A DNA stretch of 38,722 nt from SCTG01 sp036005325 (lineage in GTDB: Bacteria; Nitrospirota; Nitrospiria; Nitrospirales; NS-4): contig DASYQR010000159.1 in NCBI GenBank assembly GCA_036005325.1, positions 1 to 38,722 on the forward strand, in the 5' to 3' direction. Positions 28,917 through 36,502 of the stretch are shown here, piece after piece (positions within the stretch are counted from its first letter, which is position 1; each line of letters begins with the position of its first letter). The notes beneath the pieces were generated by a model. That model saw nothing but the letters and a program-made list of their open reading frames with translations, ran no database searches and was not told the origin of the DNA. The translations under genes and the position numbers were made by a program.

Positions 28917-30185
28917 TTACGGGCACGGCCTCTTCTGTATTTTCCCCTCCGCCACTCTCGTGTTACCGCACCGCTTCGTGATCTCCGACGACTTGAACAC
29001 CGGGTCGTTCATGCCGCGGGAGGTGAAGAAGGCAACGCGGTCGGCGAACGCCTTTGGCCATAACTCGCCGGGGGTGGCGTAGTGAAGCGAGATCTCCACA
29101 TCAAAGGACGGGGTCTCTTGCGGAGTGGGGAAGGTGATAGTCTCCACGCGGGTCTCATCCGCCTTGAGGGTCGTATCCTCGAGCAGTTTGACCGCATCGT
29201 GGTCCATGAGCGTCTTGTTGCCCTTCGCGTCGGCGAAGGTGCGCCCATACATGCGCTTCTCCCTAAACACTTCCTTAAGGTTCAGCCCTCGTATGGAGAC
29301 CTGGAGATACACCTGGTTCCAGATGGGGTGCGAGGTAGGTACATTATGAGGAACGAGATTTTTCACCTTGACGGTCAACTTAGTCTGGGCGCCCTGGACG
29401 TCGGTCTCATAGTCCAGGTCAAAGGCCTGCTTGCGAAGGGCCGGGGACTTTCCATTGAACTCATGACCCGCGATGTCTCGCTTCTTTTCCTCGTTCGCCG
29501 ACATGTCGAAACCCTGCGGCATATGGCAGGTCTGGCAGGACTTGCCTTCCTTGGCCGCCTTGCTGCCTTTCCAGTTGCCGATCGCTTCGGCCGTCGGGAC
29601 GCCAAGCGGCGCGACGGTATGGCAACTGAGGCAGAGGTCTGACTTCTTAAAGAGGTCAAGATATTGCGAGTCGTGTGCCTTGCTTTCGAGATAGTCCTTG
29701 TACCCGCCGAAGACGGTCCGGCCCGGCTCAAGTTTGACCGGAGGATGACCTTTCACGTTCGGATCCACGGCCTTGACGAGATGGCATTGGATGCAGCCCA
29801 CACCTTCGAACGTCGGATCTCCCGAGATGATCTGCTTGACCATGGACCCAACCAGGTCCGGGAACACCACCGACTGGGGCGCATGGCAGTTGAGGCAATA
29901 GCGCTTGTCTTTTCCCTTACCGGCGTAATCCTCCAGCATGGCCCTGAAAGTCGGCGACACGATGGCCCGCGCGATGGTCGATTCTTCATACTCTTCGAAG
30001 GCCCGGATATGGCACTTCTTGCACTTGGAAGAGGCCGGAAAGACCTTTTCAGGGGTCATCGGTCCCGCCTCATCCTTGGCGGCAAACGTGCCCTGGAACC
30101 ACCCGATGCCGATGATCAGACCGAGGACAGTCAAACCGATTGTGAGCGTTTTCACTTGCCGAGATGTCCATCCCATAGCGCGCAT
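28917..30185 (-). CDS. Five-haem c-type cytochrome
   Basis: This 422-residue protein has an N-terminal membrane segment or signal (about 12-36) and five CXXCH sites at 55-59 (CKKCH), 97-101 (CLNCH), 131-135 (CIQCH), 185-189 (CLSCH) and 217-221 (CQTCH, followed by MP). The second half is a haem-free beta-rich domain with PHNVPTSHP, equivalent to GHKLPTGDP in the cytochrome at 1333-2652. It is periplasmic, for electron transfer. I use ATG 30185. An ATG at 30176 and a codon at 30212 are alternatives. It is the last gene of the minus-strand unit and lies 42 bp after its paralogue. Confidence 0.9.
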   Translation of the reverse strand: MRAMGWTSRQVKTLTIGLTVLGLIIGIGWFQGTFAAKDEAGPMTPEKVFPASSKCKKCHIRAFEEYEESTIARAIVSPTFRAMLEDYAGKGKDKRYCLNCHAPQSVVFPDLVGSMVKQIISGDPTFEGVGCIQCHLVKAVDPNVKGHPPVKLEPGRTVFGGYKDYLESKAHDSQYLDLFKKSDLCLSCHTVAPLGVPTAEAIGNWKGSKAAKEGKSCQTCHMPQGFDMSANEEKKRDIAGHEFNGKSPALRKQAFDLDYETDVQGAQTKLTVKVKNLVPHNVPTSHPIWNQVYLQVSIRGLNLKEVFREKRMYGRTFADAKGNKTLMDHDAVKLLEDTTLKADETRVETITFPTPQETPSFDVEISLHYATPGELWPKAFADRVAFFTSRGMNDPVFKSSEITKRCGNTRVAEGKIQKRPCP

Positions 30186-30227
30186 GCTCCCTGTCTCACG
30201 ATGTCCTGCCACGCAAGGCGGGGTGGC

Positions 30228-31532
30228 TTAGAGGGACTTCGTCCTGAACGTCAACACACGGGGTTCGGCATAATCTGCGATGAGACGTTTCACACGGTCA
30301 CGTTCCGCGTCCGTCGGAAGGGTCTTGAGATATCCTTCCAGCAGCGCGGGGGTAGGCTTGGGAATCAGGCTGTAGGTCAGCACGGCGTCGATCTGCAGGC
30401 CTTCGCCCTCTCCGCTGAGTGTCAATTCAAACGGTACCCGCTTGGTCGTGCCGCCCTTGACCAGGATATCCCCCAGCGGTTGCTCCAACAGTTGTTCGTA
30501 CTGCGTGCCGAAGGTCTTCTGGGACGAGCCCAGCAGGCGGCCGTTCTTATCCTTGACGGACACCGTAATGTAGAACTGCTTGAGGACGGGATCGCCGTCC
30601 GGGAAATTATGCGGCACGGCCCCGTTCATGACGGCCACCTGGCCTTCCACGCGGGTGCCGTTCTTCTTGGCCTCCACCTCAAGGCGCGGCATCCACTCGG
30701 CCTGCAGATTCCGGTTCTTCAGCATTAAGCCGGGGATCACGATGCCACGGAAATAATGCCGGCCGATCTCACGGGTCATCGCTCCACGCTTCGACGTCGA
30801 ACTCCCCGTGGATTGCTCCATGTGGCAGGATTGACAGACGGCTCCTTCCAAAATCTCGCTGTCGATGGTTGGGCTTCGGAAGTCTCGGACCTTTTCAAAA
30901 TGGCAGGATGCGCAGAAATTCGCTCCTTTGTATAGTGGAGAGTGGAAAGACGTATGGACCATGTTGTCTTCCGAATCCTTGAACGGGCCGTACATGGTCT
31001 TCCCCGCGGTCAGCTGGAAAGATGGAACCTTCTTGGGATCGTCGGCCAGCTTCTCGACCAGGTGGCATGACGCGCAGCTGATGCCCTCGACGGTAACCTT
31101 GCCGCTCATCACCTGCCCAATGATCCGGTCCGTGTGCTGCGGGAACACCATCACGGCAGGCGCATGGCAGGACAGGCATTGCTGCTTCTTGGCGGCGCTG
31201 GGGTTGGTCTGCAGCCAGATGCCCATCACGGCTCGGAAGACCGGCGACGGTAAGGCGGTCCCATGCAGCAGAGCGGCGTCCACCCGCCCCATCAGCTTGA
31301 GGTCCATCGTCATTTCGCGAAGGCCGGCCATCTCCTCATAGTGCCGATCGTGGCATTGGCGGCAGACCTCCGAGCGCACAAACACGCGTTCGATCTCTTC
31401 AATCCATGGCTCCTTCTGGGCCTTCTTATCCTGCCCGACGCCTTCCTGAAACAGAGCGGTGCCAATCCCCACCAATAAAAAAGCCGCCAGGCCCGCCCCG
31501 AACACCCCGCCCTTGAGTCCCGCTTTCCGCAT
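30228..31532 (-). CDS. Five-haem c-type cytochrome
   Basis: This 434-residue protein has an N-terminal hydrophobic segment (about 6-26) and five CXXCH sites at 57-61 (CRQCH), 119-123 (CLSCH), 153-157 (CASCH), 207-211 (CASCH) and 233-237 (CQSCH). A C-terminal beta-rich domain contains PHNFPDGDP. It is a paralogue of the next gene and of 1333-2652 by layout, and is predicted to be membrane-anchored and periplasmic. ATG 31532 starts one base after the PDZ-gene stop. A GTG at 31556 would overlap that gene. With the adjacent NxrC-like haem-b protein it may form an electron wire. Confidence 0.9.
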   Translation of the reverse strand: MRKAGLKGGVFGAGLAAFLLVGIGTALFQEGVGQDKKAQKEPWIEEIERVFVRSEVCRQCHDRHYEEMAGLREMTMDLKLMGRVDAALLHGTALPSPVFRAVMGIWLQTNPSAAKKQQCLSCHAPAVMVFPQHTDRIIGQVMSGKVTVEGISCASCHLVEKLADDPKKVPSFQLTAGKTMYGPFKDSEDNMVHTSFHSPLYKGANFCASCHFEKVRDFRSPTIDSEILEGAVCQSCHMEQSTGSSTSKRGAMTREIGRHYFRGIVIPGLMLKNRNLQAEWMPRLEVEAKKNGTRVEGQVAVMNGAVPHNFPDGDPVLKQFYITVSVKDKNGRLLGSSQKTFGTQYEQLLEQPLGDILVKGGTTKRVPFELTLSGEGEGLQIDAVLTYSLIPKPTPALLEGYLKTLPTDAERDRVKRLIADYAEPRVLTFRTKSL

Positions 31533-31533
31533 T

Positions 31534-32028
31534 CTAATCCGAGCTCTTGGGCACAAAATGAAAGTTCATCTGTCCGCCTTGGCCTTGATTGTCAGGACTC
31601 GTAGGCTCCCACGTGCCGACAGTGCAATTGCCTTCCTTCAGGCACTCGGGCAGCAGCCGCCCGAAGTCGTCCAGGCTGCGGACCGGCTTCTTATTGATCT
31701 CGGCAATGACCGCGCCGACCTTGATACCCGCTCTTTCCGCAAGAGTATCGCCGATGATATCCAACACCGCCACGCCTTCGGCCGAGCGCAAATTCAGCTC
31801 CTTGCGGATGTCCTCGGTCACGGCTCCAACGATGATCCCGAAGTCTTCGGCCATAGCCTTTACATCCCCGTCTCTATCCACGGGGGGGGTTGCCTTTTTG
31901 TCCGAAGACTTGCCCGCAGGCACCGCAGCGCCTTTCTGATCGGGCGACGGCTCCGCCGACATCGCCGTGACGCCGCTCATCATAGTCAACAGCACCGCTA
32001 GCGCTATACCGATCATACGCATGCGCAC
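31534..32028 (-). CDS. Exported PDZ-domain protein
   Basis: This 164-residue protein has a signal peptide (MRMIGIALAVLLTMMSGVTA, ending near AMSA), a charged linker rich in K, D and P, and one PDZ domain (about 60-145). The carboxylate-binding and core elements are FGIIVGAVTEDIRKELNL, GVAVLDIIGDTLAERAGIKVGAVIAEINKKPV and SLDDFGRLL. No protease domain is attached, so it is likely a periplasmic adaptor or chaperone for neighbours. The GTG at 32028 lies one base after the NxrC-like stop with AAGGAT ahead; ATGs at 32022 and 32016 are alternatives. One cysteine pair (PECLKEGNC) is near the C-terminus. Confidence 0.85.
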   Translation of the reverse strand: MRMRMIGIALAVLLTMMSGVTAMSAEPSPDQKGAAVPAGKSSDKKATPPVDRDGDVKAMAEDFGIIVGAVTEDIRKELNLRSAEGVAVLDIIGDTLAERAGIKVGAVIAEINKKPVRSLDDFGRLLPECLKEGNCTVGTWEPTSPDNQGQGGQMNFHFVPKSSD

Positions 32029-32029
32029 G

Positions 32030-32860
32030 TTATCCTTGTTTGGCCTCTGGGGGCACCGGATCGACGATCAACTGCATCCACGGCGCGATAGCCTTCTGGC
32101 CATTGCGCTCCTTGTTCTCGCCGTTCCACACGGCAAACGCGACCGTCTGCATACGGCCGGGGCCGAACACGGCGTCATTGTCCGGATCGCGGGTCTCCAT
32201 GGCCCGCTTGAAGACCACCCGCCAGCGCCCTTGCTCCCAAAGCGCATTACCCTGGACGGTTCCCTGTCCCCGTTTGCTGGTCAGCGTGCTGAAGCCTCCC
32301 CCCAGGAGGTCCTCCACCGACGACGCCCTCCGCGGAATGACTTCGAAACGCCGCACTTCGCCTTCAGACCCCTTTGCTTTTCGCTCTGCTTCGCTGGCCT
32401 TCCGCCGCTCGATATCGGTCTGCCAGTCCGCCTTCCAATGCCAGATGTTGAGGTAGTGGTCCAGTTGGCCCATGCAGAAGAAGGCCGGCGCGTCCCCCAA
32501 CGGGAATGCCATCGCCGCCCCGTCGCGGAAGGTTCCGGGCGTCAGCCGATCGTTTTTCGTCGGATCCGACCACTCCAGGAGGAACACCATTTCCTTGCCG
32601 TTATGGAGGGATCGGACCGTCAGGCCTTTGATGGTAGGGTCAGGAAGGGTCGGTCGCGTGATGACCTGGCCGCTGAGCGGGAGCACCATCGGCGTCGCCT
32701 TCTCCCACTCCGGCGCTTTGGGCTCGAAGGGAAGTTCGCCGGGGACATAATAGGAACGGATGTAGAGGCCCTGCGAGCTGACGACCGGCACGCCTAAAGC
32801 GTAGGCGCCAAGAACCAGAATGAAGGTGAGCCCAAGGAGAACCTGTGCGCGACGACGCAT
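32030..32860 (-). CDS. NxrC-like haem-b-binding protein (type II DMSO reductase gamma subunit family)
   Basis: This 276-residue protein has an N-terminal hydrophobic signal or anchor (about 4-28). The mature part matches the ethylbenzene-dehydrogenase/NxrC gamma domain: VRSLHNGKEMVFLLEWSDPTKND, DGAAMAFPLGDAPAFFCMGQ (a candidate Met haem ligand), LNIWHWKADWQ, and C-terminal WRVVFKRAM...VAFAVWNGENKERNGQKAIAPWMQL (a candidate Lys ligand). Such subunits carry haem b and pass electrons between a molybdenum enzyme and c-type cytochromes. No molybdopterin or iron-sulfur subunit lies in this window. GAGGGGAGT precedes ATG 32860; the frame upstream to 32881 has no better start. A paralogue is at the right edge. 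Confidence 0.87.
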   Translation of the reverse strand: MRRRAQVLLGLTFILVLGAYALGVPVVSSQGLYIRSYYVPGELPFEPKAPEWEKATPMVLPLSGQVITRPTLPDPTIKGLTVRSLHNGKEMVFLLEWSDPTKNDRLTPGTFRDGAAMAFPLGDAPAFFCMGQLDHYLNIWHWKADWQTDIERRKASEAERKAKGSEGEVRRFEVIPRRASSVEDLLGGGFSTLTSKRGQGTVQGNALWEQGRWRVVFKRAMETRDPDNDAVFGPGRMQTVAFAVWNGENKERNGQKAIAPWMQLIVDPVPPEAKQG

Positions 32861-32889
32861 ACTCCCCTCCATCCTCAGCATGCATGAGG

Positions 32890-32907
32890 CCTCCCTCGTC
32901 TGGGAGG
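32890..32907 (-). other. Hairpin in the NHL / NxrC-like intergenic gap
   Basis: CCTCCC (32890-32895) and GGGAGG (32902-32907) form a 6-bp stem with a 6-base loop and no T-tract. It may stabilise or punctuate the operon messenger; it does not look like a terminator. Confidence 0.4.
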
Positions 32908-32914
32908 ACAGGCG

Positions 32915-34171
32915 CTAGTAGAGCTTCAACCGGCGAATCTTATTCTCGCCCCGTTCGCAAATGTACAGGAACCCGTTGGGATCCAATGCGAGGCCTGCAG
33001 GAGAATTGACCACCGCCTCGACGGCTACGCGGCCATCTCCATGCTTGATCATCTCCTTGTCCACGGCCTTGACGAACTTGGCCATTCCGCAGCCGCCCAT
33101 CGCACCCGAGTCCTTGTAGCCGCTGTCGCCGGTCCCCGCGATCGTGGTGATGATCCCCGTACCCGCCTCGACGCGCCGCACCCGATGATTCATCGCGTCC
33201 GAAATATACATGTTGCCGAAGGGATCCAAGACGACGGCTTCCGGAGCATTGAGCATGGCCCTGACGGCCGGCTTGCCATCCCCGTCATAGCCGTAGAAGC
33301 AGGCGCCCGCGACCGTGCTGACAAGCCCCGTCTTCATGTCAATCTTCCGGATCCGGTTACTCCCCTTATCCGCCACATACACATCATCGTGCTCGTCAAC
33401 GGCAACGGCGACGGGATCATGGAACCGCACCTCCGGTCCCGGCTTGCCGTCGTCCAAATACACGCCCATGTCCATCCCATCCGGCGAGCATTCGGGACGC
33501 AACCACCCATGGTCGTCGCTGAAATCAATCCCGATGGCGTCCCCGGAGAGGACCACGAGGTTTTTGGCGATCAAGGGGCTGTCCCGATCGTCATCCTCTT
33601 TCGACCACCGACCGGCGATGGTCGTGAGTTGCTTGGTCTGAGGGTCGTACATGCGGATGCGGTGGGATTGACCGTCCACGATAAACATCCGATCCTTGGA
33701 ATCGAAGACGATCGCGCTCGGATACGTGAGGTTCACGTCGAGCGCCGGGCCGTCGCCGTTGAACCCGAATTCGCCGGTACCGGCGATGGTGTCGATGACG
33801 CCGGTCTTCATCTCGACCCGGCGGACCCGATTGCTGCCGGAATCGCAGATGTAGAGGTCCCCCTTCGAATCGAACGCCACGTCGAGCGGCAGGTACAGTC
33901 CCGCTTCCGCAGCCGGACCGCTGTCCCCGCTGTAGCAGGTCTCACCGATGCCGGCCACATGACCGATGATGCCTGTCGCGAACTCGATCCGGCGCACGCG
34001 ATCGGAGCCGGACTCCGCGAAGTACAGGTACTGCCCCTGCGGATCGACGGCCACGCTCACCGGCAGCGGCATGCCCGCTTTGGTGGCGATCTTTCCGTCA
34101 CCCGTGCTGCGGGATTTCCCGTTGCCCGCAAAGGTTTCGATGACGCCGACGGAAATAACGCTGCTTTCCAT
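32915..34171 (-). CDS. NHL-repeat beta-propeller protein
   Basis: This 418-residue protein is built of about six NHL repeats. The repeated unit reads like P-x-x-V-A-V/F-D-x-x-G-x-x-Y-I-x-D-x-G-S-N-R-V-R-R, followed by TGxIxTIAGTGxxGFNGDG. It should form a beta-propeller used for protein binding. No signal peptide is seen from ATG 34171 (MESSVISVGVIETFAG), which has GAGGTG ahead. Upstream in-frame sequence to 34417 overlaps tatA and is rejected. Since the neighbours are exported, the absence of a signal is notable: it may be cytoplasmic or leave by another route. It lies 31 bp after tatA. Confidence 0.88.
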   Translation of the reverse strand: MESSVISVGVIETFAGNGKSRSTGDGKIATKAGMPLPVSVAVDPQGQYLYFAESGSDRVRRIEFATGIIGHVAGIGETCYSGDSGPAAEAGLYLPLDVAFDSKGDLYICDSGSNRVRRVEMKTGVIDTIAGTGEFGFNGDGPALDVNLTYPSAIVFDSKDRMFIVDGQSHRIRMYDPQTKQLTTIAGRWSKEDDDRDSPLIAKNLVVLSGDAIGIDFSDDHGWLRPECSPDGMDMGVYLDDGKPGPEVRFHDPVAVAVDEHDDVYVADKGSNRIRKIDMKTGLVSTVAGACFYGYDGDGKPAVRAMLNAPEAVVLDPFGNMYISDAMNHRVRRVEAGTGIITTIAGTGDSGYKDSGAMGGCGMAKFVKAVDKEMIKHGDGRVAVEAVVNSPAGLALDPNGFLYICERGENKIRRLKLY

Positions 34172-34202
34172 GGAATTCACCTCACGTTCGACTTGCCCGA
34201 CC

Positions 34203-34502
34203 TCACACCTTCGGCGGTTGCGCAGCCCCGGGCGGCTGCTGTGAAGATGGCGGCGAACCGGGAGTACCCGGCGGCGGAGCCGGTTGCCCTCCCGCTTCCG
34301 GCGACGGCGGCGCGCCCGGCTGCTGGCCTTGAGCCTGCTGCGCCTCCAATTCGATGGCGTCGGCTTCATGCACCGACTTTTTGAATCCCTTGATGGCTTT
34401 TCCCAGCCCTTCACCAAGCTGGGGCAGCTTCCCGGCCCCGAAGATGATCAGCACGATGAACAGAATCAGCACCAGCTCGGTGATACCCATACTCCCAAAC
34501 AT
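34203..34502 (-). CDS. tatA: Sec-independent translocase protein TatA with Pro-rich tail
   Basis: This 99-residue protein starts MFGSMGITELVLILFIVLII, with one membrane helix followed by FGAGKLPQLGEGLGKAIKGFKK, the invariant FG hinge and amphipathic helix of TatA/E. The tail (about 55-99) is a proline, glycine and glutamine-rich disordered stretch, longer than usual. TatA forms the pore-like element for export of folded proteins with twin-arginine signals. No tatC is in the window. Placement inside a redox operon suggests a dedicated copy serving a Tat-exported cofactor enzyme (inference). ATG 34502 has AGGAGAG ahead. Confidence 0.92.
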   Translation of the reverse strand: MFGSMGITELVLILFIVLIIFGAGKLPQLGEGLGKAIKGFKKSVHEADAIELEAQQAQGQQPGAPPSPEAGGQPAPPPGTPGSPPSSQQPPGAAQPPKV

Positions 34503-34530
34503 AGCATGCGCTCTCCTGTAAGTGACCCGT

Positions 34531-35346
34531 TTACTTACCCTTGGACTCGGTAGGCCGCCGAGCGGCAAACCGCTGCTTAAGCCGCTCGCGCGTCTGATCC
34601 GCCTCGGTGAATCGCTTCGCCTTCTCATACGTGCTGATCAGGTTATAGTAGGCCAGCGGCTCATCCGGATTGTTCTCGACCGCCGCCTCCATCACGAGAA
34701 TGGCCTCTTCGGCCTTTCGCAGATGCAGGAAGACCTCCATCAACGCGAAGGCCGATTCAAGATTGCGCGGGTCGAGCTCGAGCACTCGACGGTAGGCGGC
34801 AATCGCGTTATCGATCGTGTGCAAGTCGGAAATATGCCGCAGATCCAGCTTTTCATAGACCTTCGCCAACTGGAACCAGGTGATCGGATCGTCGGGCGTG
34901 ACGTCGACGAGCCGCTCCAGCAGAGGCATCGCCTCCATATACTCGTCCCGATCGTACAGCGCCCGTCCCAGATTGAACAGAGCCAGCACATCCTTCGGAT
35001 TGATTTCGAGGGCTTTCCGAAACTGGGACATGGCTTCATCCATGTCGCCCTTGGTGGCCTGGATGGTGCCGCGGTTCGCGTAGTACATCGCGAGCGAATG
35101 GTCCATCTGCTTACGTATGGACTCCGCCATCTCAATGGCCTTCGACACGTTCTCGAGCGCCTCCTCCAGCATGCCTTTGGCGAAATAGACCTCGCCCAGC
35201 CGGCATTGCGCCTGGAAGTCCTCCGGATCCTCCTGCAGCAGTTTTTTCAGTTCGACGATCTCATCGTCGAGGCTCAGCGGCGCGTCAACGGCCTGCTCCG
35301 CGGCTTGCCCCTCCGGCGTGGCGCCTTGTTCAGTTCCAGCATCCAT
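34531..35346 (-). CDS. TPR-repeat protein
   Basis: This 271-residue protein has about five to six tetratricopeptide repeats. Clear units include CRLGEVYFAKGMLEEALENV, YYANRGTIQATKGDMDEAMS, LFNLGRALYDRDEYMEAMPL and YYNLISTYEKAKRFTEAD. The first 25 residues are acidic and disordered. It has no signal peptide or membrane helix, so it is a cytoplasmic scaffold, perhaps for enzyme assembly before Tat export given the neighbours (inference). It sits between the membrane protein gene (37-bp gap) and tatA (28-bp gap). Confidence 0.86.
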   Translation of the reverse strand: MDAGTEQGATPEGQAAEQAVDAPLSLDDEIVELKKLLQEDPEDFQAQCRLGEVYFAKGMLEEALENVSKAIEMAESIRKQMDHSLAMYYANRGTIQATKGDMDEAMSQFRKALEINPKDVLALFNLGRALYDRDEYMEAMPLLERLVDVTPDDPITWFQLAKVYEKLDLRHISDLHTIDNAIAAYRRVLELDPRNLESAFALMEVFLHLRKAEEAILVMEAAVENNPDEPLAYYNLISTYEKAKRFTEADQTRERLKQRFAARRPTESKGK

Positions 35347-35383
35347 GTTTGCTCATATCCTCATCGTTCATCATCGGTCCGGC

Positions 35384-36499
35384 TCAAGAGGCACCTGATG
35401 CGTGCACCGCCGGACGATCCGGCATCTCTACCGGGAACACCTGACTGACCGATTCCCGGACATCGAGCCTCCCGTCATTGACGACCAACAGCAACCCCGC
35501 CACCACGAAAAGGGTCAGGTGGGACAACTGCAGCGCATAGCCCGCGATGAACATCAAGGCCAGGCCATAGCCGGCGCGTCGCCCCATGCTGACCTGCTTG
35601 ATCACTGCGTAGGACCAGAACAGCAAGCCGGCCATATAGAGGGCGAACGGCAGATAAAAGGTATAGCCCATGCCCATCTGAAAAATCCACCCGATGCCCT
35701 GACTCGCCTGACGGACGTGTTTCGCCATCGCCGGATCGAAGAGCTCGAGCACCCCGTCCATGACCAGCAACGTAACGAAAAGCGTGGCCCATGTCGCGAC
35801 GAATTGGAGCGTCCGCCTCCGTTGCTGCTTGTTCTTGGTGCGGAAGGTGAAACCGGAATACACCGCGAACACGAGCGCCGTCGCCACGACCATCAGGGCC
35901 TCGCCGAGGCGACTGATTTCATGGACCAACGGCGGGGACGCAGCAATCCTCAGCCACCCATACGTCGTCGTGGAGAGTTGATAATACAGCCAGCCCGACA
36001 CGCCAAGGCCATAGCAGAGGATCATGGCACGAGCCGTCGGGGAAGCATGGGCCCGGCAGTACTGGAGCACCAGCGTCCAGACGATGAGCGCCGTCAGCAT
36101 GTTGTATGCAATGGCGCCCGGCATGCCCCCCGGGAACAAGAGAAATACCACCGTCAGCGCGAGGAGCAGCGACACCATGGGCACAACGGCTCCGTCTCCC
36201 GGGCGCGTCAGCAACCCATTCATCTTATAGAAGAGAAACACGAGCAGGACGATAAAAACGAGGATCGCGGAAAAGTTCAGGAGGGCAAATCCGATATTCG
36301 ACGCCCCCCGTAGAAAATATTCGACGGCGACGTACTCTTGCGCCACTTTGGACAGGTGCATCCCGAGCCGCGAAATCAGCCGATAGAAGATCAGTTCGCA
36401 CAGGCCGGCGACCAGCAGCGCTTTCAGAAAATATTCCAGCAGCAGGCTCCCGGCCTCCGGACTGACTCGACTTTTCTGGGCAAGGGCAAATTCCGACAT
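35384..36499 (-). CDS. Polytopic membrane protein of unknown function
   Basis: This 371-residue protein has roughly nine to ten hydrophobic helices, for example LLVAGLCELIFYRLI, FSAILVFIVLLVFLFY, MVSLLLALTVVFLLFPGG, MVVATALVFAVYSGFTF, WATLFVTLLVMDGVLEL and LTLFVVAGLLLVVNDG. A basic loop, RTKNKQQRRRT, lies mid-protein. I do not recognise a family. Histidines at helix ends might bind haem or quinone, but this is speculative. It starts 3 bp after the radical SAM gene's stop (36503), so it is surely co-transcribed with it. Confidence 0.8.
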   Translation of the reverse strand: MSEFALAQKSRVSPEAGSLLLEYFLKALLVAGLCELIFYRLISRLGMHLSKVAQEYVAVEYFLRGASNIGFALLNFSAILVFIVLLVFLFYKMNGLLTRPGDGAVVPMVSLLLALTVVFLLFPGGMPGAIAYNMLTALIVWTLVLQYCRAHASPTARAMILCYGLGVSGWLYYQLSTTTYGWLRIAASPPLVHEISRLGEALMVVATALVFAVYSGFTFRTKNKQQRRRTLQFVATWATLFVTLLVMDGVLELFDPAMAKHVRQASQGIGWIFQMGMGYTFYLPFALYMAGLLFWSYAVIKQVSMGRRAGYGLALMFIAGYALQLSHLTLFVVAGLLLVVNDGRLDVRESVSQVFPVEMPDRPAVHASGAS

Positions 36500-36502
36500 A
36501 GC

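Noticed and set aside
34172..34417. N-terminal extension of the NHL protein
   Set aside because: Extremely Arg-rich and overlaps tatA in another frame; ATG 34171 has a ribosome binding site.
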